DNA of 64,000 bases from Lepidonotus clava (lineage: Eukaryota > Annelida > Polychaeta > Phyllodocida > Polynoidae), in assembly GCA_936440205.1 (NCBI GenBank), contig OW387140.1, forward strand, positions 23,991,659 to 24,055,658, given 5' to 3'. A model generated the notes under the pieces. It saw only the letters and a program-made list of their open reading frames with translations, was not told the DNA's origin and searched no databases. This document shows, piece after piece, positions 46,613 to 55,725 of this stretch (the stretch's first letter is position 1; every line of letters begins with the position of its first letter). The position numbers and the translations under genes are program-made.

Positions 46613-47389
46613 ATGTATCGGTTTCATTGGAGATACGTATTGTGGTCGTTAACAAAAATGATAATATACGCTCTCAGAGACCCTCTGAGATTCATTTCTA
46701 GACTTGTCACCAATCGCACCAGTCTCATCATGTACATGAACGCACAACCCTCGGTTCAGCACCGTGTACCGCTGGCACCGCTCATTGGAAGACCATCTCA
46801 TTTTCGAAATGCGCTGGTCAACGTGCCTTTTGCGCGAGCATCAGGTATCTGTGGAGAGCATCATTGGGTGAAATACATCTGTCCGAGAGATGGAATGTAT
46901 CAAATTGAGGGTGAAATTCATCCAAACATTTTATTTCAAAATTGCAAACTTCTGAAAAACATTCGGCTAACCCAACAATCACATCTAACGCTCAAAGATA
47001 TGATAACCAAGAAACCTTGTGTTGTCGGTTTACCGACAACACAAGGTATCTTGAGCCACATTTTTGCGCGACACTCTGTCAAGGAAACAGTGCAGAGACG
47101 TTTTTGGCGTAAATCAGAAGCAGATCCTGATGGAAAACCCTCTATATTTCTGCACGCTGATATTGTTATTCCCCTTATCAACGCAACCATCCGATATCCT
47201 GACAAAATAGTGAACACCCTTGACAACAACAAATTCTTCTATGAAAAAGAGTTCGATACAGAAATCGGACATGGTCAGGAGGGTTGTGACCATATTGTGA
47301 GGGTTGTCGGAAGGAATGGTAAAGAATCAAGTCTCGTGACGGCTTATTCTATTCCTAGATTTACTCCTACTCCTACTATCGAATATTAA
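46613..47389 (+). CDS. Polinton protein of unknown function
   Basis: 259 codons from the ATG at 46613 (upstream codons in frame lack an ATG). I do not recognise it. A basic, hydrophobic N-terminal stretch (MYRFHWRYVLWSLTKMIIYALRDPLRFISRL) is followed by a beta-rich looking body with GEHHWVKYICPRDGMYQIEGEIHPN. That pattern is loosely reminiscent of the inward strands of TNF/C1q-like jelly rolls, a weak resemblance only. A perfect 16-bp inverted repeat lies inside the reading frame at 47014-47047. AATAAA follows the stop codon at about 47396, and a hairpin at 47430-47455 follows that. It is divergent from the spliced gene on its left. Confidence 0.65.
   Translation: MYRFHWRYVLWSLTKMIIYALRDPLRFISRLVTNRTSLIMYMNAQPSVQHRVPLAPLIGRPSHFRNALVNVPFARASGICGEHHWVKYICPRDGMYQIEGEIHPNILFQNCKLLKNIRLTQQSHLTLKDMITKKPCVVGLPTTQGILSHIFARHSVKETVQRRFWRKSEADPDGKPSIFLHADIVIPLINATIRYPDKIVNTLDNNKFFYEKEFDTEIGHGQEGCDHIVRVVGRNGKESSLVTAYSIPRFTPTPTIEY
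47014..47047. repeat. Perfect 16-bp hairpin within a coding region
   Basis: ACCTTGTGTTGTCGGT-TT-ACCGACAACACAAGGT. The codons read PCVVGLPTTQG. A perfect inverted repeat in coding sequence is unusual and suggests a regulatory RNA or DNA structure, or a recent insertion. Confidence 0.85.
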
Positions 47390-47429
47390 AAAGAAAATAA
47401 AGATCCTCTTATGCTCCTCCAGACTATTC

Positions 47430-47455
47430 GGTTTTCTACCAAAAGGTAGAAAACC
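47430..47455. terminator. Hairpin after the 46.6-kb gene
   Basis: GGTTTTCTACC-AAAA-GGTAGAAAACC, 40 bases below the stop codon and just after an AATAAA. It may shape the 3' end of the transcript (inference). Confidence 0.5.
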
Positions 47456-48285
47456 ACCCTTCAACCAATCTCTTTTATTTTCACACTTATAACGTAAAGA
47501 CGTCCGTTTATTTACTATACAGATCTATAAATCATTCCATTATTTATGTTGCCATTGAAACAAAACGTTTATGTAGTGATAAATTAGACGCTGGTTAGGT
47601 TTATCTCCTGCGACATACGAGCTGATAATAAAGTTGATACTATCAAGCTTGTAACTCTAACCACACGTTAACAGTTATAACCACTTAATCAAAATAAAAA
47701 CACAAACGCCTCAAACGGCGTTCAACGCTTTTCTTGAAAAGAGAAAAGGGGGTGCATAAAGCTCACCCCTTTTCTCTTTTCAAGAAAACAAAATGCGCGC
47801 CGCTCCGCTCGCGGGTGATCCGCGTGGCGGGCGCGGTTCGGCGGTCGGTGCATTTTGGGTGGGAGGGTGCGTTTTGCACCCGACATCCAGGGGCTGTCCC
47901 ATAACAAAGACTGATCAAATAAAAAACAAAACGTATGGAGAGCGTTTATGGTTCGGTTTCATTAATTTGTTATTCTTTTGTTTTGTGAAAGAGAAAAACC
48001 CATGTTATCACAGTTTACACTTTTAATTTGGTATTCTTTTGTTTCGTTCCGCATAAAAGATTGTTATGATGCCATCTCTTTTAATTTGACGTTATTTTAT
48101 TTCGATCCTCATAAAATGTTGTTATGACCACATCTCTTTTCATTTGTCATTATTTTATTTCGTTACAGGAAAAACACCCTTATGTTATAGAAACCAAACA
48201 AAAAGGATTGTTTTTTCATTAAAGTGTCATTCAGTACATTAACCTTCGACCGGGTAAGACGTGTTATAACTTAAATAGAAAAAAA
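47456..48285. other. Polinton intergenic DNA with a large hairpin and a GC-rich block
   Basis: Contains the hairpin at 47729-47788 and then a GC-rich block (47792-47900, e.g. GCGCGCCGCTCCGCTCGCGGG). After that come three loosely repeated segments of form TTAATTTG(G/A)(T/C)ATT(A/C)TTTTGTTTCG (near 47960, 48027 and 48078). It separates the leftward early-type genes from the rightward virion genes and may hold promoter sequence for the latter. Confidence 0.5.
47729..47788. repeat. 25-bp-arm hairpin in the Polinton
   Basis: TTTTCTTGAAAAGAGAAAAG.. and its reverse complement separated by about 9 nt. The arms also contain the internal palindrome TTTTCAAGAAAA. Confidence 0.8.
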
Positions 48286-48959
48286 ATGGAAAGTGTAAAG
48301 GAAATCGCATTTGACCCAAGACTACAAGGACCTTTCATATGTCTTATCGCTGGACCTTCAGGATGTGGTAAAACACAATTAGTGTTTGAAATTATAGAAA
48401 AGGCGAAAACTGTAATAAACCCACCAGTCGATGAGATTATATATATTGCTATGGACAATGGCAAGACATTTTCAAGAAGTATCAGGGAAAAGTGAAATTC
48501 AACGAAGGTCTACTTTCAAGAGAAGAACTTTTACATAAGAAAAAGGATTTATCTCAACATTCTCTACTTATAATAGATGATCTGTTAGATAAAGAAGATG
48601 CACCTCTTATAAGAGATCTATTCATAAAAGGTTCTCACCATAGAAATATGAGTGTTATATTCATAACTCAAAATTTATTTCTGCCTAATAAGGATTTCAG
48701 AACACTTAGTTTGAATTCTCATTACATGATAATTTTCAAAAATCCAAGAGATATGAGTCAAATTCACGCTTTATCACGTCAAGTGTTTCCAACTCATCCA
48801 CGTTTTCTTACCAACGTATATAACGAAGAAACATCGGCGAGACACTCATATCTAGTGCTGGACTTCAAGCAGACTACACCCAATACACTAAGGGTGCGTA
48901 ACAGCGTGACTACACCTCTCAAGACAACTGTATTCATTCCTACTACACGGAAACAATGA
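48286..48959 (+). pseudogene. Packaging ATPase (A32/FtsK-HerA type) of the Polinton
   Basis: Would pump DNA into capsids. Walker A GPSGCGKT lies about 23 residues from the start. Walker B is LLIIDDLL, followed by SVIFITQN (sensor-like, with the terminal Asn/Gln pair of this family) and a FKNPRD segment. Length and motif order fit Polinton and adenovirus-adjacent packaging ATPases of about 220-250 residues. The gene has about one break. It opens the rightward virion gene cluster. Confidence 0.85.
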
Positions 48960-49312
48960 AGGCTAAACAACTCGCTCTCATAAAGAAACATCTTCCTCTA
49001 TTGAGACATCTGTCTAAATGCACTGGTAAGGAGTGTAAACATATAATGATGGGAATGTCTAATGAGGTGATAAGGTTGATAGCGCAAATAGGTGTGAATA
49101 TTATGAATAAAAACTTGCACATCTCCAATAAACAAGCAGTCGGTCGTCTATCGAGGTACAAGACACAACTCAAGGGTCTTACCAAGCCTTCAACTACAGT
49201 AGGACACAAACGTAAGATTCTTGAACAAGAAGGTGGTTTTATTGGTACTCTATTGGGATTAGCTGTTCCACTCATATCCAGTCTTATCGGAGGCCTTACA
49301 AGACATCATTAG
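48956..49312 (+). CDS. Small Polinton virion protein with hydrophobic tail
   Basis: 118 codons. Lys/Arg/His-rich first 75 residues, then GHKRKILEQEGG and a hydrophobic, glycine-rich stretch (FIGTLLGLAVPLISSLIGGL, about 94-114). Proteins of this build follow the ATPase in many Polintons and adintovirus-like genomes. They are compared with small core or membrane-active adenovirus proteins such as pX; that comparison is inference. It overlaps the ATPase end by a few bases and is followed 6 bases later by the next gene, a tightly packed arrangement. Confidence 0.75.
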   Translation: MKAKQLALIKKHLPLLRHLSKCTGKECKHIMMGMSNEVIRLIAQIGVNIMNKNLHISNKQAVGRLSRYKTQLKGLTKPSTTVGHKRKILEQEGGFIGTLLGLAVPLISSLIGGLTRHH

Positions 49313-49318
49313 GAGAAA

Positions 49319-50191
49319 ATGACAAGCTATAAACGAATGCTGCTCGTTCATCCAGATGTGTTGCAAAGTTCTAACAAAGTGGAAATGGAGAGTTCAACTG
49401 TTTCTGGCAAAGTTGATTCTCCACCTCCTGCCAAAGAAAGTGACAGGGATTCCTTTTTCGAAAGGTCAATGGTAAAAGAAAAACTTGAACCTACAGCGCC
49501 TACCGTGGAGGTGTTAGCTCGTTTACAAAAAGAAATGAGTCGTGTATTGAACGATCCAACGATGAGCAGAGAAGAGAAACTAGCCACATACAATGATCTC
49601 ATGAACAGGTCCTCCATCCTTTCCTCTAAAGCTAAAAGTATGTTGTTTTCAACATCGCACCTTTCACGTTCTCCTTCACCATCTCCACCACCTTCTCCGA
49701 CTATCATGAAACCTAAAAGAGTTTCTACAAAACCGAGAGGACTACTTATGCTGAAGGTACTACCACATAAGATGGAAAAAGCACTAGAAAAAGTTCCGGG
49801 TTCTTACCATAACTCTGTGCGTAATCTCTACAAGACCTTGGCCAAATCACGAAAACAGTTCACAAAGGACGGTCGGCTCATTCTAGGAGACACACCTATA
49901 GATGAAACACATTTGATGAATCTTCTTTCGAGTGCAGTGCGACCGACTACTAAGAAGCGAGCCAGCTTACCGGGGCAGAAACAATTCGTCCAGATTGTTA
50001 AGAAGTTAAATCCGAAAATGAAATATATAAGGAACTACAACATGAAGGGTTCCGACAGTGAAGAGGAACATGAAGAGGTGGAAACACCTAGGCGGAAAGA
50101 GAAGTCTCCTCAACAAGAAGGTCACGGCCGAAGTAAGAGACATCGACACTTTACAGTAACACCATTTGTAAAATGGTCTACAAGGCTCTGA
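49319..50191 (+). CDS. Polinton basic protein upstream of the integrase
   Basis: 290 codons starting MTSYKRMLLVHPD. The N-terminal part has a Ser/Pro-rich stretch (SRSPSPSPPPSPT near 117-130). The body is basic (KPRGLLMLKVLPHKMEKALEKVP, LSSAVRPTTKKRASLPGQKQF), and an acidic then basic tail follows (SDSEEEHEEVETPRRKEKS...GRSKRHRHF). Proteins with a similar opening and position precede the integrase in other Polintons. No enzymatic motif is visible; a role with DNA or the virion core is inferred. It overlaps the integrase start by 19 bases in another frame. Confidence 0.7.
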   Translation: MTSYKRMLLVHPDVLQSSNKVEMESSTVSGKVDSPPPAKESDRDSFFERSMVKEKLEPTAPTVEVLARLQKEMSRVLNDPTMSREEKLATYNDLMNRSSILSSKAKSMLFSTSHLSRSPSPSPPPSPTIMKPKRVSTKPRGLLMLKVLPHKMEKALEKVPGSYHNSVRNLYKTLAKSRKQFTKDGRLILGDTPIDETHLMNLLSSAVRPTTKKRASLPGQKQFVQIVKKLNPKMKYIRNYNMKGSDSEEEHEEVETPRRKEKSPQQEGHGRSKRHRHFTVTPFVKWSTRL

Positions 50192-51258
50192 AGAAAGATG
50201 TGGTTAAACACTTCACTGATCCTAAACAGCCAGCAAGCTTCACAAGTGCATCCAAAATAAAGAAACACTATTTCAAAAACACTGACATAAAGCATATTGA
50301 AGATGCACTTGAATCTGTTGATGCTTATACTAAACATAAACCATTCAAGAGGCGGTTTCCTAGACGTAAAACACAGACTTTTGGAATAGATAAACAATGG
50401 CAAATGGACTTGATAGATATGCAACAGTTCAAAAAGTATAACAAAGGCTATTCATATATAATGGTTGCCATAGATGTCTTCTCCAGATTTGGATTTGCAC
50501 AAGCTATAAAAAGTAAAAAAGCCACAGATGTTACGGAAGCTTTCAAAGTTATGACAGTTAAAAGATGTCCTAAATACCTTCAAACAGATAAAGGTAAAGA
50601 GTTCCTGAACAAAACTTTTCAGGATTACTTGAAAGAGACAGGTGTATCTTTTTTCACTGGAGAAAATGATGACATAAAATGTTCTATAGCAGAAAGGTTC
50701 AACGGGACCTTACAACAGAAAATGTGGCGATACTTCACTCACATGAAAACCTACACATACATAGATGTACTTCAAGATCTAGTGCATTCTTACAACCACA
50801 CCTTTCATTCTACCATAGGAGGTCGACCGGTAGACGTTAATAAAGATAACGCCGATCGATTGTTCTATCATTTGTATGAAAGAGTGAGAGCGAAAGATTT
50901 AAAGACGAAAAGAAAACCTTTAATGAAAAGTGGTGATAGAGCACGAATTCTAAGAAAAAAGAAAACCTTTAATCGTGGATATGAACCAAATTGGAGTGAA
51001 GAAATATTCACTGTAAAGAACCCAGACTATATTAAGGGGTATGAAATCGAAGATACCCTTCAAGAAAGAATAAAGGGGTGGTTTTATCCTCAAGAGGTTC
51101 AGAAGGTAAAAGTTACTCCGAGGAAGCAGTACACTGTCGAGAGCATCCTTAAATATAGAGGAAAAGGTGCTAAAAGAGAAGCACTCATTAAGTGGAAAGG
51201 ATACGGAGACAAATTCAACAGTTGGGAACCAGTCAAGAACATACAAAAATGGATGTAA
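50173..51258 (+). CDS. Retroviral-type integrase with chromodomain (Polinton INT)
   Basis: 361 codons, open throughout. The DDE core has D79 (QMDLIDM), D139 (LQTDKGKEF) and E174 (SIAERFNGTL), about 34 residues between the last two, with VAIDVFSRF and YNHTFHSTIGGRP typical of the fold. A basic middle (GDRARILRKKKTF) precedes a C-terminal chromodomain (about 320-361, YTVESIL...YLIKWKGY-like ALIKWKGYGDKFNSWEPVKNI). The enzyme joins element ends to target DNA, producing the 6-bp duplication seen here. The chromodomain may steer insertion to marked chromatin. All catalytic residues are present. Confidence 0.95.
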   Translation: MVYKALKKDVVKHFTDPKQPASFTSASKIKKHYFKNTDIKHIEDALESVDAYTKHKPFKRRFPRRKTQTFGIDKQWQMDLIDMQQFKKYNKGYSYIMVAIDVFSRFGFAQAIKSKKATDVTEAFKVMTVKRCPKYLQTDKGKEFLNKTFQDYLKETGVSFFTGENDDIKCSIAERFNGTLQQKMWRYFTHMKTYTYIDVLQDLVHSYNHTFHSTIGGRPVDVNKDNADRLFYHLYERVRAKDLKTKRKPLMKSGDRARILRKKKTFNRGYEPNWSEEIFTVKNPDYIKGYEIEDTLQERIKGWFYPQEVQKVKVTPRKQYTVESILKYRGKGAKREALIKWKGYGDKFNSWEPVKNIQKWM

Positions 51259-52670
51259 CCTGCACCCTACCCAGTAACTCATCTACTAAGACCTTTCCAG
51301 ACAACACTCTGAGCACTTACAGAGTTCTTTTACAAAAGTATATGGTACTACCAGCTGACACAGACTGTGCGTTATCTGAAATAACGCTTCCAGTAAAATG
51401 GTACAATGTGCGAAAATCAACTTTCTACCTTCTCAGCGCAGAAGCACCGTCAGAAAAGAAGAAACATAACACCGCACCAACTAGGGCAAGAACTTCCCGC
51501 GGTTCTGATGAACAGCCTTCTTCTGAATCTCCTGCTACTTCCACAACTACACCTGGAACTGCAGCTGGTTCAATTGAAACACCGACAGTACCAGACCCTG
51601 ATCATGAAGAGTCTTCTGGAGCGTTTATTTCAGATGCAGTGTCAGCTGTAAGAACAGTTAGTGAGAGTATAGCTCCTCCGACACCAAGTTCTCACACTTC
51701 CGACGGACCTACACCTCCTAAAAAACCTAGAGAAGGAGTTACTCCATTACAAACACCTCCGACAAGGTCCGTTGAAGCTATCACTCGACTAAAGCGTGAA
51801 ATAGAGAGCAGTAGGAAAAAACGTGACAGAGAACCGTTCCTAACAGACATGTTTGATACTGATTTGGTAACACACATGCATGAAACACCCCCGAAAAGAA
51901 AACTAGAAGTTGAAATGGAGGGAATTGAAAAAGAAGAAAACGATGACGATAACGACCAACCAGAGCCCACAGAAGTATTCGAAGAAGCTGATGCTGATGA
52001 ACCAAAAAAGCTGCCTCCCACATTGAGTTACATCGATTCATTAGCAAGGAAGCACTTTCCAGGAAAACGGTCTTACGCTCGTTTCTCAATGGAAAGCGGA
52101 CGAGTGGAAACCAACAAAGATCTGATCAAACTCCTGAATAAAATAATGAAGAAAAATATACCAAAATTCATCAAGAAAATGAAAGAAGAAAAGCGAAAAA
52201 ATAAAGGAAATGGTCCAGATGAAATTTTCTCTTATAACGAATTCACAATGAAAACACTTATTGCACTGCCTTCCAACACAATGCTCGTCATACCAGAAAA
52301 CCTTTCTTATCAACTTGGTTTCGAAGGAAAAATATACATGGGTAGGCGCACACGAGCAAAACAAATAACAGATGTCAACTACAGAAACCATACAGTCTAT
52401 GTCTACTCTGACATTATTCACAACGGGGTAGTAGGAGATACTGAAGCGCCACTTCTTCGATGTATGGCTGTAAACAACTACTCTCAAAAAACAATGGACA
52501 CAATAAACTTTCCCAATTTGATTTTCCATCCTCTACGAATAACACATTTCAAAGAGATCGGAGTGTACTTAAGAGACAGTGCAGGCGAACCTATACCATT
52601 TGAGCACGGGGAAGTGTCGGTAGTACTGACCTTTAGAGCTCTCTCTCATCCCTATAGTACATTAGTATAA
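51249..52670 (+). CDS. Minor-capsid/penton-like Polinton protein
   Basis: 473 codons from the ATG at 51249, which overlaps the integrase stop region. Upstream in-frame codons belong to the integrase gene. The N-terminus (LPSNSSTKTFPDNTLSTYRVLLQKYMVLPADTDCALSEITLPVKWYNV) is a hallmark of a widespread Polinton virion protein. A long Ser/Thr/Pro- and Glu-rich linker (about 75-270) follows, then a C-terminal part (LIALPSNTMLVIPENLSYQLGF...HNGVVGDTEAPLLRCM...FHPLRITHFKEIGVYLRDSAGEPIPFEHGEVSVVLTFR) consistent with a jelly-roll or receptor-contact domain. Assignment as the minor capsid protein is by family context. Confidence 0.8.
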   Translation: MDVTCTLPSNSSTKTFPDNTLSTYRVLLQKYMVLPADTDCALSEITLPVKWYNVRKSTFYLLSAEAPSEKKKHNTAPTRARTSRGSDEQPSSESPATSTTTPGTAAGSIETPTVPDPDHEESSGAFISDAVSAVRTVSESIAPPTPSSHTSDGPTPPKKPREGVTPLQTPPTRSVEAITRLKREIESSRKKRDREPFLTDMFDTDLVTHMHETPPKRKLEVEMEGIEKEENDDDNDQPEPTEVFEEADADEPKKLPPTLSYIDSLARKHFPGKRSYARFSMESGRVETNKDLIKLLNKIMKKNIPKFIKKMKEEKRKNKGNGPDEIFSYNEFTMKTLIALPSNTMLVIPENLSYQLGFEGKIYMGRRTRAKQITDVNYRNHTVYVYSDIIHNGVVGDTEAPLLRCMAVNNYSQKTMDTINFPNLIFHPLRITHFKEIGVYLRDSAGEPIPFEHGEVSVVLTFRALSHPYSTLV

Positions 52671-52688
52671 GAAGGAAGACATTGGAAA

Positions 52689-53153
52689 ATGGTGAGTTAC
52701 TATATGAACGTGCCACCCTTGTATTCATCACCAAGAGGTGAATATGGCCAATATTATAAGCGTTCACAATTTGGAAGTGGACAATTACCTGCTTTCGGTG
52801 GAGCTAAAAGACAACGTGGCCACGGAATATTCGGAAGTATAATGAGATCGGCTCTTCCGATGATAAAGAAGCTCGGTGCGTCAGCATTTAAAGCAGCCGT
52901 CCCCACCATCGTCAAAACAGGAAAAGGTGTTTTTGACGATGTCGTGGCTGGAAAAAACTTTAAGAAGAGCCTCGTAAAAAGGTCAAAGAGTGCAGGAAGT
53001 TCCTTAATGGACACAGCATTCAGTGCAGCCAGAAGGTACTTAAACACTGACGACGATGGCCCTCCAGCCAAACGACGCCGAGCAACGCAAGGTGCAAGAC
53101 GTGGTAACGGGAAGAAGAAGAGTGTAGGTAGATGTAAGTCTACCCTTTTCTAA
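52689..53153 (+). CDS. pVI-like virion protein of the Polinton
   Basis: 154 codons. A Tyr/Pro/Gly-rich start (YYMNVPPLYSSPRGEYGQYY) is followed by KRQRGHGIFGSIMRSALPMIKKLGASAFKAAVPTI, an amphipathic helix segment, then DDVVAGKNFKKSLVKRSKSAGSSL and a very basic tail (KRRRATQGARRGNGKKKS). Proteins of this layout sit between the minor and major capsid genes of Polintons and are compared with adenovirus pVI/pX (membrane-active or core). That function is inferred. Confidence 0.8.
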   Translation: MVSYYMNVPPLYSSPRGEYGQYYKRSQFGSGQLPAFGGAKRQRGHGIFGSIMRSALPMIKKLGASAFKAAVPTIVKTGKGVFDDVVAGKNFKKSLVKRSKSAGSSLMDTAFSAARRYLNTDDDGPPAKRRRATQGARRGNGKKKSVGRCKSTLF

Positions 53154-53163
53154 AGGGTTCATC

Positions 53164-54474
53164 ATGAGTCTCATTCACCCCTGTGCGGCAACATGTGCCG
53201 TAGGTGAATTGGATTTACACGCACTACCTATATCACAGAAAGATATTCTCCGAAGTCAATTCGTCAAGAAAACAACAAACAACGCTCTCACTGACACCAC
53301 AACTTGTTTTGACTTCACCTTCGAACCGAGCAATCTTTACACAGACCTCAGCGAAGCTGAACTCTACCTAGAGTATGTAGTTCAAGCAAACGACGAAGCT
53401 GCCTTAACCGTGGCACACGATGCAGCTCCAGTCAACAACTTAATTCATTCACTTTTCAGCAGCGTGCAGCTTCTCGTCAACGGGGAGAAGGTAACTTCGA
53501 ACAATGAAGAGTACTCCTACAAGTCCTATCTCATCGACCTCCTGACGACGGAGGAGGGGGCCAGAAAGTGTCGCCTCCAAGGTTGCCAGAACTGGTTCAT
53601 GGACACCCCGGAAAAAATGGACACCAGAGGTGCAGCCAACGCAGGTTGGAACTCACGACGAACAGTCCATGTCGGAGGTGTTAAGTCTATGGTAGCAAGA
53701 CCACACCTCGATTTGTTTACTCAGTGTAAACTCCTACCCTCTCACTGCGAGATCAAACTCGTCTTCGAACGTCAGCCCGCCAGCTTCTACATGCAGATGG
53801 CCGCTAACGAGAGTTACAAAGTCGTCATCAAGAAGGCCGAAATGACCATGCGCCAAGTTCACGTCAGGGACGAGGTGGTGGAGGTACACAATAAAAGTGT
53901 ACGCGACCCCAAGATGGGACCATTCAACTACCCGATCACCAGGAGCAAGGTCACAAAGCACACCCTCACGCAAGGTTCATCGGAGTACACGTGGACCGTC
54001 CCCGACACAACGCAGATCCCCACGGGGGTGATTATTGGCTTTGTCAAAGAGTCGGCCAGCTCAGGGAGCAAGACGGAGAATCCGTTCAACTTCAAGCACT
54101 ACGACGTAACAGAAGTAGCCTTGCAGTTCGACGATCAGAAGTTCCACGTGAAGACAGACTTTGTCAACGGAAACGTTAGCAGAGCCTACAGTCAACTCTT
54201 CAAGGAGACTGGACTATTAGCTTCGGGTCACGACTGCGGTATTCAGTTACATCATTTTAAGAACGGGTACACGTTGTTTGCTTTCGACCTGACCCCCGAC
54301 CGAACTCCGGAGGACGCCCGCATCAACCTGCTGCGACAGGGAAGGCTGTCGGTGTCCCTGAAGTTTGCTGAAGCGCTGGGTCACGCGGTTTCAGTAATTA
54401 TGCTGAGCACTTATGACAGCTTGATCCAGCTCACAGCCGACCGATTGCCGGTCACTGACTACGCCATGGTGTAG
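53164..54474 (+). CDS. Major capsid protein, double-jelly-roll type (Polinton hexon-like)
   Basis: 436 codons, close to the usual length for this family. Typical segments are DLHALPISQKDILRSQFVKK, TFEPSNLYTDLSEAELYLEY, PVNNLIHSLFSSVQLLVNGEKVTSNNEEYSYKSYLIDLL and RPHLDLFTQCKLLPSHCEIKLVFERQ. The C-terminal half ends ARINLLRQGRLSVSLKFAEALGHAVSVIMLSTYDSLIQL. Established: such proteins form trimeric capsomers related to adenovirus hexon. This gene is visibly richer in G and C, with many C-ending codons, than the polymerase and integrase genes. Open throughout. Confidence 0.9.
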   Translation: MSLIHPCAATCAVGELDLHALPISQKDILRSQFVKKTTNNALTDTTTCFDFTFEPSNLYTDLSEAELYLEYVVQANDEAALTVAHDAAPVNNLIHSLFSSVQLLVNGEKVTSNNEEYSYKSYLIDLLTTEEGARKCRLQGCQNWFMDTPEKMDTRGAANAGWNSRRTVHVGGVKSMVARPHLDLFTQCKLLPSHCEIKLVFERQPASFYMQMAANESYKVVIKKAEMTMRQVHVRDEVVEVHNKSVRDPKMGPFNYPITRSKVTKHTLTQGSSEYTWTVPDTTQIPTGVIIGFVKESASSGSKTENPFNFKHYDVTEVALQFDDQKFHVKTDFVNGNVSRAYSQLFKETGLLASGHDCGIQLHHFKNGYTLFAFDLTPDRTPEDARINLLRQGRLSVSLKFAEALGHAVSVIMLSTYDSLIQLTADRLPVTDYAMV

Positions 54475-54482
54475 AACTGAAG

Positions 54483-54983
54483 ATGGTTCTCAAAACCTCA
54501 GAATTGAACAAAATTCTACGTAACCATCCCCACACAAATAGATATTTCCTTGGAACTTTTCCCTCTGATAGAATACCAAAAAAACCACAACCCTTCACTT
54601 GTTTCATTAGCAACACAGATCCTCACAATAAACCAGGGGAACATTGGGTAGCATTTTGGGTATCACCACAAGGGAAAACTTTCTATTTTGACTCATTCGG
54701 GTTACCACCAATAGCTATAAAGCACATCTCGTTCTGCCAACGTTCGTCATACGGTATCTGGGAGTATAACCGACAACAACTACAAGCACTCACAAGCACC
54801 ACCTGCGGAGCGCACTGTGTTCGTTTTCTCATAGAAACATGTCGCACTCTCAACCCCTACGTCGCACTGTCAGCGCTAGGTACCCCAGCCATGACAAACC
54901 TAACGGACAAGACAGTTCTTTCTTACATGAACTTAAACCGGTGGAAATGGAGAAGACGGAAACACCAGATGTTGAAACGCTAG
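54483..54983 (+). CDS. Adenain-like cysteine protease of the Polinton
   Basis: 166 codons. Catalytic residues can be read off: H54 in GEHWVAFWV, D70 in YFDSFG, a Gln near 98-101 (oxyanion) and C108 in TTCGAHC. This is the order and spacing of adenovirus maturation protease and Ulp1-type peptidases; the His is also at position 54 in adenain. It would cleave virion precursor proteins, probably including the pVI-like product. It starts 9 bases after the capsid gene and overlaps the next gene in a different frame. Confidence 0.93.
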   Translation: MVLKTSELNKILRNHPHTNRYFLGTFPSDRIPKKPQPFTCFISNTDPHNKPGEHWVAFWVSPQGKTFYFDSFGLPPIAIKHISFCQRSSYGIWEYNRQQLQALTSTTCGAHCVRFLIETCRTLNPYVALSALGTPAMTNLTDKTVLSYMNLNRWKWRRRKHQMLKR

Positions 54984-55258
54984 AAATGTGGTTATCTACA
55001 GATACAGCGGAAAAAGGAGAGTCATCAGAAGAAGAAGATGTAATACTGGACATGCCTAAGAGACGTCCCATATCACTAGGTCGCATGCAACGTGATCTGG
55101 AGAACACCATTGACTGTGTGGAGGCCCTGTCGTCTAATGTTGACCGACTCCTCTTCGCCGTTACCAACTTGCAAAGTAAGCTGGAAGAACTCACAGAACG
55201 TTCAGCGCAATCTAGAGGCTGTGGTTTCTCATGCTCCAACAATTCCTTCGCCCTTTAA
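54947..55258 (+). CDS. Small coiled-coil protein at the Polinton right end
   Basis: 103 codons from the ATG at 54947; an earlier in-frame ATG at 54839 is deeper inside the protease gene and less likely. Acidic N-terminal half (METTETPDV-like, ESSEEEDVILDMP), then a heptad-rich helix (MQRDLENTIDCVEALSSNVDRLLFAVTNLQSKLEEL) and a short Cys-containing tail. Size and coiled coil recall adenovirus protein IX, a capsid cement. That is analogy only. Confidence 0.55.
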   Translation: MEKTETPDVETLEMWLSTDTAEKGESSEEEDVILDMPKRRPISLGRMQRDLENTIDCVEALSSNVDRLLFAVTNLQSKLEELTERSAQSRGCGFSCSNNSFAL

Positions 55259-55725
55259 GAAAATAACTGATCAAGGACAATGAATTATAGATAAAAAGCT
55301 GAAAAATGACTGCCCAAGGACAATGAACTATAGCTAAAAAACTGAAACATTTTCACTATATAGGAAATGTATGAAAAAACCAAAAAAAGTATAAAATATA
55401 TGAAAAAACATAAAATATTTAACAATTTTTTAAAAAATCTAAAAGAAACGCAATGTATATATGAATTATAATCCGCTTTTTACGATTTTTAATAAAAAAT
55501 AACTAAAAAAAATGTTGTTTTGTTTTATTTATTATATGTAATGAATAATAAATGACATAAGCGTATACAAACTATATACAAAAAAAATGTAAAAATAACG
55601 AAAATAATAGAACATCCGGTAAAATTATCCGGTAAAATATACGTAGAAAGTATATATAAAAAAAATGAAAAAATAACGAAATAACACATACGTTCCTTAA
55701 ACGTATTTTTAAAAGTAGGTCACGA
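55259..55725. other. AT-rich right flank inside the Polinton
   Basis: No gene. CAAGGACAATGAA(T/C)TATAG(A/C)TAAAAA is doubled with a 42-bp offset (about 55273 and 55315), and AAAAAATG-type words repeat. It probably carries the 3' ends of the virion transcripts. Confidence 0.5.
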
